Positions 8,521-17,710 are shown, numbered from the stretch's first letter. The stretch: DNA of 33,271 bases from Alphaproteobacteria bacterium (GCA_030432195.1 JAUIHE010000018.1:1-33271); one strand, 5' to 3'. Notes: generated by a model from the sequence alone, not told the origin. Program-made: numbers and translations.

Positions 8521-9180
8521 ATGATTGACATGCAGCGCCCAGCGCGAAAAGCGGGGCAAGATTCGGGCTACGGTGGAGACATAGGGCGGGCAGTTTTACG
8601 CTTGTCGTGCAGGTTCTTTGCGGTGATTGGTCTTTTGGCCCTGGCTGCTGGCGCCACCCATGCCTTTGCCCCCAAGCCTATCGCCAAGCCACAGCGACTG
8701 GTGGCCGCCGAAATCACTGTGCCTGCGGCAGCCGCGCGCTCGCAACAGCGGAGTGTTGTATCAATGGCCCCACCGCCAAAGCCTTTGATAAAGCCGGATT
8801 ATATCGCCGTGCTTGAACAACGCTTGGATCGGTTGGTCTATCTGCCGCCGGTCTTGCGGGCGCAATGGCAGGCCTACAACAGCTATCGCGATGTTAAGGC
8901 CTTTGCGGTCAGCGTTTCCGGCTTGAATGCGCGCCCAGTTGGCGCGTTTTCGGTCGCTCACGCGCGTGTAGCCGCTGCCATAGACGGCGCCATCACGGCC
9001 TGTGAAGCCACCGCGCGCGAGCTCGGGCGCCCGGACGATTGTGAAGTCTTCGCGATCGGTGACTACGTGGTGTTCGGCGCCGATGCCAGCTATGACCGTC
9101 AAGTCATCGAGCTTATGGAGTCTCTCAAAGCTTCAGGGCAAGTTGGGCGCGACGCCAAGGGACGGATTCAAAAGCTTTAG
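8521..9180 (+). CDS. Small secreted protein of unknown function with a paired-cysteine repeat-like domain
   Basis: I do not recognise a named family with certainty. From ATG 8521 (AAGGCG upstream; the track start at 8470 is a TTG) the protein has 219 residues with a signal peptide or anchor (FFAVIGLLALAAGATHAFA), a proline/lysine/alanine linker, then a folded part. The last hundred residues follow a pattern I know from many alphaproteobacterial envelope proteins: AFAVS....GAFSVAHARVAAAIDGAITACE, then DDCEVFAIGDYVVFG, with two cysteines that could form a disulfide. This resembles small DUF4189-like modules but I cannot confirm it. It is convergent with the AsmA gene, 76 bases apart, and diverges from the L,D-transpeptidase. 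An envelope role is likely, its activity unknown. Confidence 0.7.
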   Translation: MIDMQRPARKAGQDSGYGGDIGRAVLRLSCRFFAVIGLLALAAGATHAFAPKPIAKPQRLVAAEITVPAAAARSQQRSVVSMAPPPKPLIKPDYIAVLEQRLDRLVYLPPVLRAQWQAYNSYRDVKAFAVSVSGLNARPVGAFSVAHARVAAAIDGAITACEATARELGRPDDCEVFAIGDYVVFGADASYDRQVIELMESLKASGQVGRDAKGRIQKL

Positions 9181-9256
9181 CGGCAAAGCGGTCACCGGCT
9201 CGATCCCTTCGATGTGTTACGGCAAAGTCCTTCGACCCGGCTGCCTGTTCACCAGG

Positions 9257-12200
9257 TTATTGGAACAGCCCGTCGAGCAAGTTATCCACAGCTTGGCCCG
9301 CTGATTCTTCCAGCGACTGCTGAGCGTCTCGTAGGCGCTGGGCCTGCTCCAGCGCGCGCGCCTCAGCTTCAGCGCGCAGGCGATCGGCTTGGGCGGCCAG
9401 CTCGGCGGCGCGTTGAGCGGCAGCATCTTCGGCCTGTCGCCGCAGCGCCTCGGCTTGGGCGGCTTGGTCCTGAAGCAGTTGGTTTGCTTGCAAGCGCCGT
9501 TCAGAGACCAAGGCCTCCAGATCAAAATCGCTCGGCAGGATGTCTTGAGCCAAGTCGCGCGGGATCAGATCCAGCAGCGCTTCGGGGTTTTCGCGTGCCA
9601 GGGTCAGGAAGCCCGTCAGATCCATTTGAATTCGAAGATCATTCCAAGGGCCATAGATCTGAAGGGGTAAGGTGAGCTTTGAGATGCCCGGCGTGAGCCG
9701 TTCGGCTTGCACGTATTCGGGTGTCAATCTTGGTTCAATGCGATAGTTGAGCGTGCGTTTGCCTAGATCCACCTGGCCTTTGCCCGTCAAGGCAACCTTG
9801 TCGGATGTCAGCTGAAACCCTTGCGTGCTTAGAACGCCTTGTTCAATCAGCGCGCGCGCGCCCAAGTCGCCGAATTGGGTCACCCGCGTGCGCCCCAGGG
9901 CAGGGTCAAGCTGGCGCGATTTTAGGGTCGCGATGGTGGCGGGCACATCGAAGCCCAGCAGCGAGCCATCGCGCAGATTAAGATCAGCCACGCCCTTCAG
10001 ATTGGACATCAGCCGCGCTTGGTTAATGCCGAATGTGAGGACATCAATTTCCAGATCACCGCGGCCTGTCAGTTCCTCGCGCCCGGCAAGGGCCTGGAAC
10101 AGGGGCTTGATATCAACCTGGGAGACCTTGGCTTTGACCGCCAAAGAGGGTTCGGCTTCGCGGGCGTTCAGCACAAAGGTGCCGCTGCCGCTGCCTTGAT
10201 AGGCGCGTAGGCTAGGGATGTCAGCTTGCAAGCGGCCATCGCGCAAGCTCGCGGTCATCTCGGCCTGCTCCAAATCAAAGCCATAGAGGCTAAGGCCTTG
10301 TGAATTCAGTGCAAAATCACCGTTTAAGGCTTGCAGACCAGACCAGTCAATCGGTGCCGTGTCCCAGTCGCTTCCACCTGCGGCGGCCCCACGATTGGCG
10401 CCTTGCGCGGCGGCCAGGGGCTGGTGGTCTTGGGCGCTTAGGTAGGGATCAAGGGCCAGCTTTGGTGCGGCAAGATTGGCTTGGATGTAGGGCTTTGCTT
10501 GGCCCAGATCCAACAAGGCGGCCAGGCGCAACGCCAGGCCATCAAGATTAAGGGTCGCTTCTTCAAACCGGGTCTGGGTTTGGCTGTGTTGCAGTTGGCC
10601 TTGCAGCGAAAACGGGCCGTAGACCTCGGGCTTGCCGGGCAGCTCAACACCGTATTGCTTGGCGAGGGCACGCAGGGATCGGCCTTGCGCGGCAAGTCGG
10701 CCATCGGCGCTTACGGCGTCAGCGCTGTAGCGTGCTTGCCCATTGAAGCTCGCGCTGACGAGGCCGTTGGAGAGCGCAAGCTGGGTGTTGTCAAGTTGGC
10801 TAACGCCGCCTTGGTGCTGCACGGCGCTTTCAAAGGTGAGGCGCGTGGCCTCATCGAAGCCGGTCGAAACGCCTGGCGCAAAAAGGTTTGCCACCTGGTC
10901 AAATGCGGGAATATCGGCGCGGGTCTGGATTGCGAGCCCGAGCTGCTGGTCCAGGCTCTGCCCTTGCGCGCCGTCAATCCAAACGTCCCCGCCCATGGTG
11001 AGCGAGCCCAAGGAGGTTTGCGCCTCGACTTGCGTTTGTCGGCTCTCTAGCCGCTGATCTTGGGCCTCCAAGCGGCCCGAAGCGCGCAAGGAGCCGCTGA
11101 GTTGAGCCAGACCAGGCGAGCCAGTGAGCAAACCGGCGGGCACCAAGGCCAGAAGGGCTTGCAGATCATTGGCTTGTGCGGCGTAACTGCCCGAGGCGTA
11201 GCGCTGATCGCCGACGCTCTGCAAATCACCGTTGAACAGCAGTTCACCTAGGTTGGTGCGCGCCTCGACCTTTGCGCCAAGAAGAGAGAAATCGCCGCCC
11301 GATACGGCGACCTTGCCTTGCGCTTTGGCCGACCCGCTGACTTGGGGCAGGCCCGGCTGCATTCCGCGCGCCCAGTCCATGACGGGCGTTAAGTCGGGCA
11401 CATCTGCGTTGAGTTGGCCTTGCGTCGCGATGAGGGCTGCCCGCTTTGACACTTGGCCGTCATACTGCAACCGCCCCCAGTTCAACGCAGCATCGAGCAC
11501 TGCGCTGCTGAGGTCGAAGTCTTGCCCAACAAGCAGCAGATCGCCGCTGGCGCTCAGGCTGCCGTCCAGGGGCGGGCGCGGCGCCGACGGCGTGTCGGGA
11601 ACAAGGCGCATTAGGCTGCCCGCGTCCTTGACCTGCAAAGAAAAGCGACCGGCGGCATTGGGTGCTGCATTTTGGTAGCCCAAACGGCCACCGAAGTTCG
11701 CAGCAACGGCAGGCAAGTCAGCGGAAAAACTGGCGTTGGAGAAAGCAAAAGCGCCGTCCACGAAGATGAGGTCGCCTTTTGCCGCCAGCGGGCCGCGCAA
11801 TTGGCGGGCCTGGTCGATCTCTAGGCCTGCCATCTCCAGCAAATCGGGCAGGCGATCACTGGCGACCTCGACTTGCCCTTCAAAGCCCAGGTTGGGGGCG
11901 AGCTGGAGCCGTCCGTTAACTTTGCTGGTCAAGGCTTTGCCCGCGTTCAGCTCGGCGCCCAGGCTCAGAAGGCCGCCATTCAAAAACGCGCTTATGGGCG
12001 ACAGTTCCAGGTCATACGCCATTTCCAGCGACTGCCAGCCCAGCGCGCCGGTCAGGGTGAGGCGTTGCTCGCTACCCGATAAACTGCCTTTGAGGTTGGG
12101 CAAGGTCAGGGTCTGGCGGTAACCGCTGCGCTGATCCAAATAGGTGACGCGCCCCTTGTTGATCCGAAAATCACGGATATCCAGGCGGGTTAGCTGTTGT

Positions 12201-12721
12201 TCTAGGCCTGCGCCCGACGGGGAGCTGGCGAGCGGGTCGGAGGAAGGAACCGCCGCCGAGCCATCTTCGGCAGGGGGAATAGTGGGGACCGATTGGCCCG
12301 ATTGCGTTTGATCGACTGGCGCTGGGGTGAAGCTCCAGTTCGCGGTGCCGTCGCGGCCGATCTCCAGCAAGATGTTTGGTTCGTTAAGAACGATGGCGCC
12401 GACATCGATCTTGCCTTGCAACAAAGGAAAAAAGCTTGCCTGAAGGTTGAGGGCATCGATCCGGGCCATGAGGGGCTGAGAGCCGCCAGCCATGTTCTCA
12501 ATTTTGACATCCTGGATCGAGACCGCCAGTTGAGGCACAACGCGCAATCGAAGCGGGCCGTCAATGCTGACTTGGCGACCCAGCGCTTGGCTGAGCTTGG
12601 TGTTAATCTCAGGCTTAAAGTGGTCAACGGGAATGCGCGGGACGACCACAAACACAGCGGTTGCGGCAACGCTCAGCAGCGCGATGATAATCGCTATCCA
12701 GATGCTTAGTAGACGTGTCAT
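9257..12721 (-). CDS. AsmA-family protein (large, inner-membrane anchored, periplasmic)
   Basis: AsmA-like proteins are anchored in the inner membrane and reach across the periplasm; related AsmA/TamB/YhdP proteins are thought to move phospholipids to the outer membrane. The 1154-residue protein opens with one membrane helix (about residues 5-27), then the AsmA N-terminal domain (FKPEINTKLSQALGRQVSIDG and LNLQASFFPLLQGKIDVG). A long beta-rich middle repeats L-x-G-x-L patterns. The C-terminal AsmA domain has LNLRDGSLLGFDV and LTGKGQVDLGKRTLNYRIEP. The last 80 residues are an alanine-, glutamine- and arginine-rich coiled coil. The ATG at 12721 is supported by AAAGGA nine bases upstream. It is not in an evident operon. 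YhdP-like assignment is possible, but length and domain order fit plain AsmA better. Confidence 0.9.
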   Translation of the reverse strand: MTRLLSIWIAIIIALLSVAATAVFVVVPRIPVDHFKPEINTKLSQALGRQVSIDGPLRLRVVPQLAVSIQDVKIENMAGGSQPLMARIDALNLQASFFPLLQGKIDVGAIVLNEPNILLEIGRDGTANWSFTPAPVDQTQSGQSVPTIPPAEDGSAAVPSSDPLASSPSGAGLEQQLTRLDIRDFRINKGRVTYLDQRSGYRQTLTLPNLKGSLSGSEQRLTLTGALGWQSLEMAYDLELSPISAFLNGGLLSLGAELNAGKALTSKVNGRLQLAPNLGFEGQVEVASDRLPDLLEMAGLEIDQARQLRGPLAAKGDLIFVDGAFAFSNASFSADLPAVAANFGGRLGYQNAAPNAAGRFSLQVKDAGSLMRLVPDTPSAPRPPLDGSLSASGDLLLVGQDFDLSSAVLDAALNWGRLQYDGQVSKRAALIATQGQLNADVPDLTPVMDWARGMQPGLPQVSGSAKAQGKVAVSGGDFSLLGAKVEARTNLGELLFNGDLQSVGDQRYASGSYAAQANDLQALLALVPAGLLTGSPGLAQLSGSLRASGRLEAQDQRLESRQTQVEAQTSLGSLTMGGDVWIDGAQGQSLDQQLGLAIQTRADIPAFDQVANLFAPGVSTGFDEATRLTFESAVQHQGGVSQLDNTQLALSNGLVSASFNGQARYSADAVSADGRLAAQGRSLRALAKQYGVELPGKPEVYGPFSLQGQLQHSQTQTRFEEATLNLDGLALRLAALLDLGQAKPYIQANLAAPKLALDPYLSAQDHQPLAAAQGANRGAAAGGSDWDTAPIDWSGLQALNGDFALNSQGLSLYGFDLEQAEMTASLRDGRLQADIPSLRAYQGSGSGTFVLNAREAEPSLAVKAKVSQVDIKPLFQALAGREELTGRGDLEIDVLTFGINQARLMSNLKGVADLNLRDGSLLGFDVPATIATLKSRQLDPALGRTRVTQFGDLGARALIEQGVLSTQGFQLTSDKVALTGKGQVDLGKRTLNYRIEPRLTPEYVQAERLTPGISKLTLPLQIYGPWNDLRIQMDLTGFLTLARENPEALLDLIPRDLAQDILPSDFDLEALVSERRLQANQLLQDQAAQAEALRRQAEDAAAQRAAELAAQADRLRAEAEARALEQAQRLRDAQQSLEESAGQAVDNLLDGLFQ

Positions 12722-12730
12722 CCACCGGTT

Positions 12731-12754
12731 CCTTTAAGGGCCCTGGGCTTAAGG
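12731..12754 (-). promoter_or_regulatory. Hairpin overlapping the Shine-Dalgarno of the AsmA gene
   Basis: On the minus strand CCTTAAG pairs with CTTAAAGG (one bulged A) around a nine-base loop. The right arm contains the AAAGG of the ribosome binding site ten bases before the ATG, so folding would hide it. A role in translation control is only inferred. Confidence 0.35.
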
Positions 12755-13274
12755 TAGGCTCACAGACCTAGGTTTAAAACCGCAAGCAGAGCATAAACAC
12801 CTGGGGCCATTGCGCTAGTCTTGGCAGCAATTACGAAGAAATTAGGGCTCTTTGGTCCGATGATTGCGCAAAACAGCCCGCTTCTGGATTGCCAGGCTTG
12901 GCCCACAAGGCATGCAGCCTGAATGCGATTGGCTGAGCCGGGACACACGTTTGACGACTCCCCCCTTGGCGCGGCGCGATCGGACGCCTACATTGGGTTC
13001 CTTGTTATCCACCACGCGACGGAGCAAGGGCACGGGCCTGGATGCTAGGCTGTCCAAGGTGTTGCCAAGTTTGGGGCCTAGACTTGGGCTTTGGCGAAGG
13101 CGAAAATCCTGGCCAGCGCCTGCGTCAAGCCCTTGTTGTACGCCGTTGCATCTATTGATTTGGCTCTCTGTTTGAGGCTCGTAACTGTTGAGGCTTATGG
13201 CGCAAAAGCAAAACCAAGATTTGGAGCGCAACGCGGCTTGCTTGCCCGTGGCAACTGGCCACTTGCGGCCCGCG
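12755..13274. other. Intergenic region between the AsmA gene and clpS
   Basis: About 500 bases holding divergent promoters for the AsmA gene and clpS. The overlapping ORFs in the track (12842-13402 minus, 12864-13175 plus) lack ribosome binding sites, domains and protein-like composition. No tRNA-like or rho-independent terminator structure was found. The part from 13197 could be the 5' end of a longer clpS frame. Confidence 0.4.
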
Positions 13275-13643
13275 ATGGGCGATGACGACCCCAAAGGCCC
13301 GCAGCGCAACGACGATGAGGGCGACGGCGGGTCAGATGGCGGCGCAGGCGGCGGCAACGCCACACTGCTGGAGCCCAAAACGCGCGTTAAAAAGCCCAGC
13401 ATGTATCGCGTGCTGTTGTTGAACGATGACTATACGCCGATGGAATTTGTCGTGCGGGTCTTGATGTCGATCTTCAAGAAGTCGCAGGCTGAAGCTGAAA
13501 AAATAATGCTGCATGTCCACCAGCACGGCGCGGGACAGTGCGGCGTTTATACCTACGAAGTTGCGGAGTCTAAAGTTCATCGCGTTTTGGACTATGCCCG
13601 CAAAAACAACCACCCGCTGCAATGCACGATGGAGGCGGAGTAA
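13275..13643 (+). CDS. clpS: ClpS adaptor of the ClpAP protease
   Basis: ClpS delivers N-degron substrates to ClpA, binding the destabilising N-terminal residue in a hydrophobic pocket. The folded domain is unmistakable: [21 protein letters not shown], then [24 protein letters not shown] and a C-terminal [11 protein letters not shown]. The [10 protein letters not shown] segment holds the pocket residues typical of alphaproteobacterial ClpS. The N-terminus is a flexible, glycine- and aspartate-rich tail. I chose ATG 13275 (MGDDDPKG, 122 residues) because alphaproteobacterial homologues start near there. ATG 13197, with GAGG close upstream, would add 26 unusual residues and cannot be excluded. 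The track start at 13188 is a TTG. clpA follows 54 bases downstream, the classic arrangement. Confidence 0.92.
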   Translation: MGDDDPKGPQRNDDEGDGGSDGGAGGGNATLLEPKTRVKKPSMYRVLLLNDDYTPMEFVVRVLMSIFKKSQAEAEKIMLHVHQHGAGQCGVYTYEVAESKVHRVLDYARKNNHPLQCTMEAE

Positions 13644-13697
13644 CCGCATCCGTTTTGGTCGCAGTTCGGCTCTACTCGCTCGCTTTCAGGAGTCCCT

Positions 13698-15995
13698 ATG
13701 CTTTCGAAAACCCTGGAAAATACCCTCAATCAGGCCGTAGCGGTTGCTGCTGATCTGCATCACGAATACGTGACGCTGGAGCACTTGCTGTTGGCGCTGG
13801 TTGAAGATGACGACGCCAAGGAGGTGTTGGAAGGCTGCGACGTCGATTTAGAAGCGTTGGCAGCGCAACTAGCGGACTTCTTGGACAACAAGATGGATGC
13901 AATCGTTGATCTCGATTCCAACGCTCCAGAGCCCAGCATCGCGTTCCAGCGCGTTTTGCAGCGCGCACTAATCCACGTTCAGTCCAGCGGCAAACAGCCC
14001 GCGACGGGCAGCAATGTGCTGGTTGCCATCTTCTCAGAAGAAGAATCGCATGCGGTTTATTTGCTGCATGCCATGGGCATGACCCGTTTGGATGCCACAA
14101 CCTTCCTGTCCCACGGCCGCCCGTCGCGCGGCACCCTAAGCCAGCGCGATGAAGACGATTGGGACGAAGAGGGCCAAGGTAAAGATGGCCCGAAGACCAA
14201 AGCCCTGGATGCCTATTGCGTGAACTTGAACGCTAAGGCGGCAGAAGGAAAGATCGATCCCTTGATTGGCCGTGACCTTGAAGTCGAGCGCGCCATTCAA
14301 GTTTTGTGTCGACGGACCAAGAACAATCCGCTGTTGGTAGGGGATCCTGGCGTGGGCAAGACCGCGATAGCCGAAGGCTTGGCGGCGAACATAATCGAAG
14401 GCAATGTGCCCGACGTTTTGACCAACGCCGAAATCTACGCCTTGGACATGGGCGCTCTGTTGGCGGGCACGCGCTATCGCGGCGACTTTGAAGAACGCCT
14501 GAAGATGGTGCTCAAAGACCTGGGCAAGTTGGAACATGCCATCTTGTTCATTGACGAAATCCACACCGTGATCGGCGCTGGAGCGACCAGCGGCGGGGCA
14601 ATGGATGCCGCCAATTTGCTAAAGCCGGTGCTGGCCAGCGGTGAACTGCGCTGTATGGGCTCGACCACCTATAAGGAATACCGTTCGTACTTCGAAAAGG
14701 ATCGCGCCTTGGTGCGCCGCTTCCAAAAGATCGACATCAACGAGCCTGATATTGAGGACGCGGTGCGGATTTTGGACGGTCTGAAGACCAAGTATGAGGC
14801 CCACCACAACGTTGAGTTTTCACCCGAAGCCCTGCGCTCGGCGGTGGAGCTGTCCGCGCGCTACATCGGGGATCGAAAGCTACCCGACAAAGCAATTGAC
14901 GTTATTGACGAAGCGGGGGCGGCGACCCGTTTGGTGCCCGAGGACCAGCGGCAGAGCAAGATCGAAAAAGAGCAGATCGAAGCCATTGTTGCGAAAATTG
15001 CGCGCATTCCGCCCAAGTCGGTCTCGATCGACGACAAGCGGGTTCTCAAGAACCTGGTTACCGACTTGAAGCGCCTGGTGTTTGGTCAAGACAAGGCCGT
15101 TGAGATTCTGGCCAACGCGATCAAGATGTCTCGGGCCGGGCTACGTGACGGGGAAAAGCCCATCGGCTCCTTCCTTTTCTCAGGCCCCACCGGGGTTGGC
15201 AAGACGGAGGTCGCGCGCCAGCTAGCGGCGACCTTGGGCGTCGAGCTGCTGCGCTTTGACATGTCGGAGTACATGGAGCGGCACACCGTCAGCCGTTTGA
15301 TTGGTGCGCCTCCGGGCTATGTCGGTTTTGACCAGGGCGGCTTGCTGACCGACGCAGTGGACAAGCAACCACACGCGGTCTTGTTGCTGGATGAGATCGA
15401 AAAGGCTCACCCGGACCTCTTCAACATCTTGCTGCAGGTCATGGATCACGGCACCTTGACGGATCACAGCGGCAAGCAGGTCGATTTCCGCAACGTCATT
15501 CTTATCATGACGACGAATGCCGGTGCGAGTGAGCTGGCCAAGCCCGCCCTGGGCTTTGCTCAAGAACAGCGCGTTGGTGAGGATACCGAGGCGATCAACA
15601 AGATGTTCACGCCAGAATTCCGCAACCGTCTGGATGCGATTGTGCCCTTCAGCTCGTTGCCGCCCGAGGTGGTATCGTTGGTGGTGGACAAGTTCATCTT
15701 GCAGCTTGAAATGCAGTTGGCCGATCGTGGCGTGGATATCGAGCTCAGCCAAAGCGCGCGCGCTCACTTGGCAGTCAAAGGCTATGACCCACAGATGGGG
15801 GCCCGGCCTCTGGCGCGCGTCATTCAGGATGAGATCAAAAAGCCGCTGGCTGAAGAGCTGCTGTTCGGCAAACTGGTCGGCGGTGGCAAGGTGGTGATCG
15901 ACTTCGAGCAAGGCGAGATCAAGTTTCGCTTTCCCGTGCTAGAAATTGAGGACGGCACGCCGCCGTCGCCGCCGCAGCTCGAGTCTACTTCCTAA
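13698..15995 (+). CDS. clpA: ATP-dependent Clp protease ATP-binding subunit ClpA
   Basis: AAA+ unfoldase that feeds proteins into ClpP. The 765-residue protein has the Clp N domain with two repeats (residues 1-145), a linker, the first AAA+ module (Walker A GDPGVGKT with Lys221, Walker B LFIDEIH), and the second (GPTGVGKTE with Lys502, then [15 protein letters not shown]). It also has the pore-type signature [13 protein letters not shown] and the D2-small domain at the end. It lacks the long coiled-coil middle domain of ClpB/ClpC, which identifies ClpA. ATG 13698 has AGGAG seven bases upstream. It follows clpS and is probably co-transcribed. No clpP is in the window, as expected, because clpP usually sits with clpX. 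Confidence 0.97.
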   Translation: MLSKTLENTLNQAVAVAADLHHEYVTLEHLLLALVEDDDAKEVLEGCDVDLEALAAQLADFLDNKMDAIVDLDSNAPEPSIAFQRVLQRALIHVQSSGKQPATGSNVLVAIFSEEESHAVYLLHAMGMTRLDATTFLSHGRPSRGTLSQRDEDDWDEEGQGKDGPKTKALDAYCVNLNAKAAEGKIDPLIGRDLEVERAIQVLCRRTKNNPLLVGDPGVGKTAIAEGLAANIIEGNVPDVLTNAEIYALDMGALLAGTRYRGDFEERLKMVLKDLGKLEHAILFIDEIHTVIGAGATSGGAMDAANLLKPVLASGELRCMGSTTYKEYRSYFEKDRALVRRFQKIDINEPDIEDAVRILDGLKTKYEAHHNVEFSPEALRSAVELSARYIGDRKLPDKAIDVIDEAGAATRLVPEDQRQSKIEKEQIEAIVAKIARIPPKSVSIDDKRVLKNLVTDLKRLVFGQDKAVEILANAIKMSRAGLRDGEKPIGSFLFSGPTGVGKTEVARQLAATLGVELLRFDMSEYMERHTVSRLIGAPPGYVGFDQGGLLTDAVDKQPHAVLLLDEIEKAHPDLFNILLQVMDHGTLTDHSGKQVDFRNVILIMTTNAGASELAKPALGFAQEQRVGEDTEAINKMFTPEFRNRLDAIVPFSSLPPEVVSLVVDKFILQLEMQLADRGVDIELSQSARAHLAVKGYDPQMGARPLARVIQDEIKKPLAEELLFGKLVGGGKVVIDFEQGEIKFRFPVLEIEDGTPPSPPQLESTS

Positions 15996-16074
15996 AGCAA
16001 AGTCCGAGCAATCACCCGTGAGTGTGCCAAAGACAAGCCAAGTGCATTTGCGGTAATATCAAATATATAGAGCG

Positions 16075-16097
16075 CGTTGAATGAAAATAATTCAACG
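16075..16097. repeat. Perfect 8-bp inverted repeat downstream of clpA
   Basis: CGTTGAAT and ATTCAACG flank a seven-base AT-rich spacer, 80 bases past the clpA stop. It is not followed by a T run, so it is more like a protein-binding site, an RNA end-stabilising hairpin or a small interspersed repeat than a terminator. Confidence 0.5.
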
Positions 16098-16154
16098 AAA
16101 CGCGGTCTAGCGGTAAATTGATTGTGCTTTAGTACGTGAACGCCAAACGAAAAA

Positions 16155-16188
16155 AGCCCCGACGATCGCAAGATCGTTGGGGCTCTTT
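16155..16188. terminator. Bidirectional rho-independent terminator between clpA and the DUF1127 genes
   Basis: AGCCCCGACGATC pairs with GATCGTTGGGGCT (13 pairs including one G-U) around a GCAA tetraloop. The left arm is preceded by a run of A and the right arm followed by CTTTTA. On the minus strand the hairpin ends in TTTTTT, so it ends the DUF1127 transcripts strongly and the clpA transcript as well. Confidence 0.9.
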
Positions 16189-16261
16189 TATGCGTTGGCG
16201 GCTTGTGTTGGCTCTATTGAGCCGAATTTGGCCAACGCGCGCCTTCAAGCGATGCTTCGAA

Positions 16262-16408
16262 TTAGAAGCTGTTGTTGATGATGCGTGCAAAGTCGGCGCG
16301 GGTAATGCCGATATCGTTCAGCTCGCGCTCGTTCAGAGCTTCCAGCTCTTTGCGGAGAGCGTTGCGCTGTGCGTTCTTTTCGATCATGCGGAAGAGGGGA
16401 TTAGTCAT
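16262..16408 (-). CDS. DUF1127 (YjiS-like) mini-protein, 48 residues, upstream-gene partner 1
   Basis: This gene is too short for the ORF track. Translating the minus strand from ATG 16408 gives 48 residues with the DUF1127 pattern: a basic N-terminal helix (FRMIEKNAQRNALRKELEAL) followed by NERELNDIGITRADFARII. Members are arginine-rich, often encoded in multiples, and in alphaproteobacteria have been connected with RNA binding, stress and metabolic adaptation. The ribosome binding site is weak (AAAGACA). The gene ends 78 bases before the bidirectional terminator. A second DUF1127 gene of identical length lies upstream on the same strand, so this is the downstream member of a pair. Confidence 0.88.
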   Translation of the reverse strand: MTNPLFRMIEKNAQRNALRKELEALNERELNDIGITRADFARIINNSF

Positions 16409-16455
16409 AGCTTTGTGTCTTTACTTACAGGTATTAGCGGGCGACGGGCCTGCTA

Positions 16456-16487
16456 GCCGGACAGGCGCTGTCATGGGCGCCTGCGGC
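16456..16487. other. Strong stem-loop between the two DUF1127 genes
   Basis: GCCG-GA-CAGGCGC and GCGCCTG-CGGC form an 11-pair stem with a small bulge and an eight-base loop. It lies in the 135-base gap between the two genes, on their transcript, with no T run. It could set different levels of the two messages by stabilising or partly terminating RNA. Confidence 0.5.
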
Positions 16488-16543
16488 CAACACGGGGATA
16501 AGGGGCCTATTCGGCGCGCCCCGGTCGGCCTTGGGGGAGAAAT

Positions 16544-16690
16544 TTAGGCTTTGCTGCGAACCGACTGGGTAACGTCGCTGCGTGTCAAGCCGCGGTTCAT
16601 CAGGTCGCGATCACTCCAGTTGGCCAGGTTCGCTGGCAGAGTGTTGCGGCGAGTTGCAATATCAAGAATGCTGGTCAAAGGAGAGAACAT
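16544..16690 (-). CDS. DUF1127-like mini-protein, 48 residues, upstream member of the pair
   Basis: Also below the track's length limit. From ATG 16690 the minus strand encodes 48 residues ending RSDVTQSVRSKA. The second half, NLANWSDRDLMNRGLTRSDV, matches the W-S/x-D-R-x-L-x-x-x-G-L-T-R-x-D core of DUF1127. The first half (SPLTSILDIATRRNTLPANL) is shorter in basic residues than in its neighbour, so the two are diverged paralogues, not copies. TAAGG stands about eight bases upstream of the ATG. A function in post-transcriptional regulation is known for some family members, but here it is inference only. Confidence 0.85.
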   Translation of the reverse strand: MFSPLTSILDIATRRNTLPANLANWSDRDLMNRGLTRSDVTQSVRSKA

Positions 16691-16949
16691 GGTCGGTGCC
16701 TTAGATCAAAGAGGGCTGAGGCGGTCAACCGCGACCGCAGGTGTTATTTGCGCTCACCAATGCGGTTTCACAAGCGAAGGCATTGCAGTTCTGGCATGCG
16801 GTTTTTGCAGCGCAGTTTGCGACGTTGGTGAAGGCGCAAACAGGCTAGAACCTTGCGGTGGGTTGCTGGATCGGCGGCGGCATGTCCCCTTTCATAAATT
16901 ATGATAAAACAATAAACTAGCGCTGGAATTTGGACCAAAGGACCACAGT

Positions 16950-17702
16950 ATGCAGCTCAACTCGCCTTCGTTGTGGAAAGCGCAATTGCCGGTCAAATCG
17001 CCTGTCTCGCATAAATACAGCCACGGACATGCGTTGATCTATGCCGCGCCTGCCTTGACCGGCGCAACGCGCCTAGCGGCCGAGGCATGCGCGCGTGTCG
17101 GGGCCGGTTTGGTAACCGTACTGGCACCGGCTGCGGTGGTTGCCACCTATCGCGCCACCTTGCCCGCGCACATCATTGCGCGCGACGATCTGGAGTGGCA
17201 GGACAAACGCGTCAGCGCAAAACTGTACGGGTCAGGGGGGCTTGCCTGTCAGCCCGATTTTTCTAGTGCATTGCCAGTTATCTTGGACGCCGACGCTCTG
17301 GCGGTGCTGCCGGACCGTTTGGCGCCGAATTTTGTGCTGACACCGCACGCCGGTGAGTTCGCGCGGGCCTTTCCGGATGTCCAGGGAAGCCGCGAAGAAC
17401 AAGTGCGCCTGGCGGCATGCCGTTGTCAGGCGGTGGTCGTCCTGAAAGGCGCTCAGACCCTTATCGCCGCGCCGGATGGCCGCCTCATCATCAATCAGCA
17501 CGCGGCTGCCAGCTTGGCGACCGCGGGTTCGGGGGATGTCTTGGCAGGTATGATTACGGGCCTAATGGCACAAGGCATGCCCAGCGTCGAGGCCGCCGCC
17601 GCAGCGGTGTGGATGCACGGCGATTGCGCGCTACGTTTTGGGCGCGGCTTGGTGGCCAGCGACCTGCCTGGGCTCATCCCGGCGGTGCTGAACGACCTGT
17701 AG
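16950..17702 (+). CDS. nnrD: ADP-dependent NAD(P)H-hydrate dehydratase, stand-alone
   Basis: Repairs the damaged cofactors NADHX and NADPHX by ADP-driven dehydration in the cytosol. The 250-residue protein corresponds to the C-terminal (carbohydrate kinase-like) half of YjeF/Nnr. Landmarks are KYSHGHALIYAAP, AARVGAGLV-like (ACARVGAGLVTV), VILDADAL, LTPHAGEF, and the nucleotide-site run SLATAGSGDVLAGMITGL. The N-terminal epimerase half found in most bacterial fusions is absent, with no trace upstream. The usual GPGL motif is replaced by YGSGG, and the segment after it is short, so activity may be altered. The start has AAGGA nine bases upstream. The 259-base gap before it holds an AT-rich patch near 16895 and no gene. 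It converges with the next gene, with eight bases between stops. Confidence 0.85.
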   Translation: MQLNSPSLWKAQLPVKSPVSHKYSHGHALIYAAPALTGATRLAAEACARVGAGLVTVLAPAAVVATYRATLPAHIIARDDLEWQDKRVSAKLYGSGGLACQPDFSSALPVILDADALAVLPDRLAPNFVLTPHAGEFARAFPDVQGSREEQVRLAACRCQAVVVLKGAQTLIAAPDGRLIINQHAAASLATAGSGDVLAGMITGLMAQGMPSVEAAAAAVWMHGDCALRFGRGLVASDLPGLIPAVLNDL

Positions 17703-17710
17703 CGGCAACC

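Noticed and set aside
8157-8531. 124-codon minus-strand ORF in the divergent region
   Set aside because: No ribosome binding site, atypical composition, overlaps the start of the plus-strand secreted gene.
12842-13402. 186-codon minus-strand ORF upstream of clpS
   Set aside because: Overlaps clpS, proline/serine-rich shadow composition, no domain.
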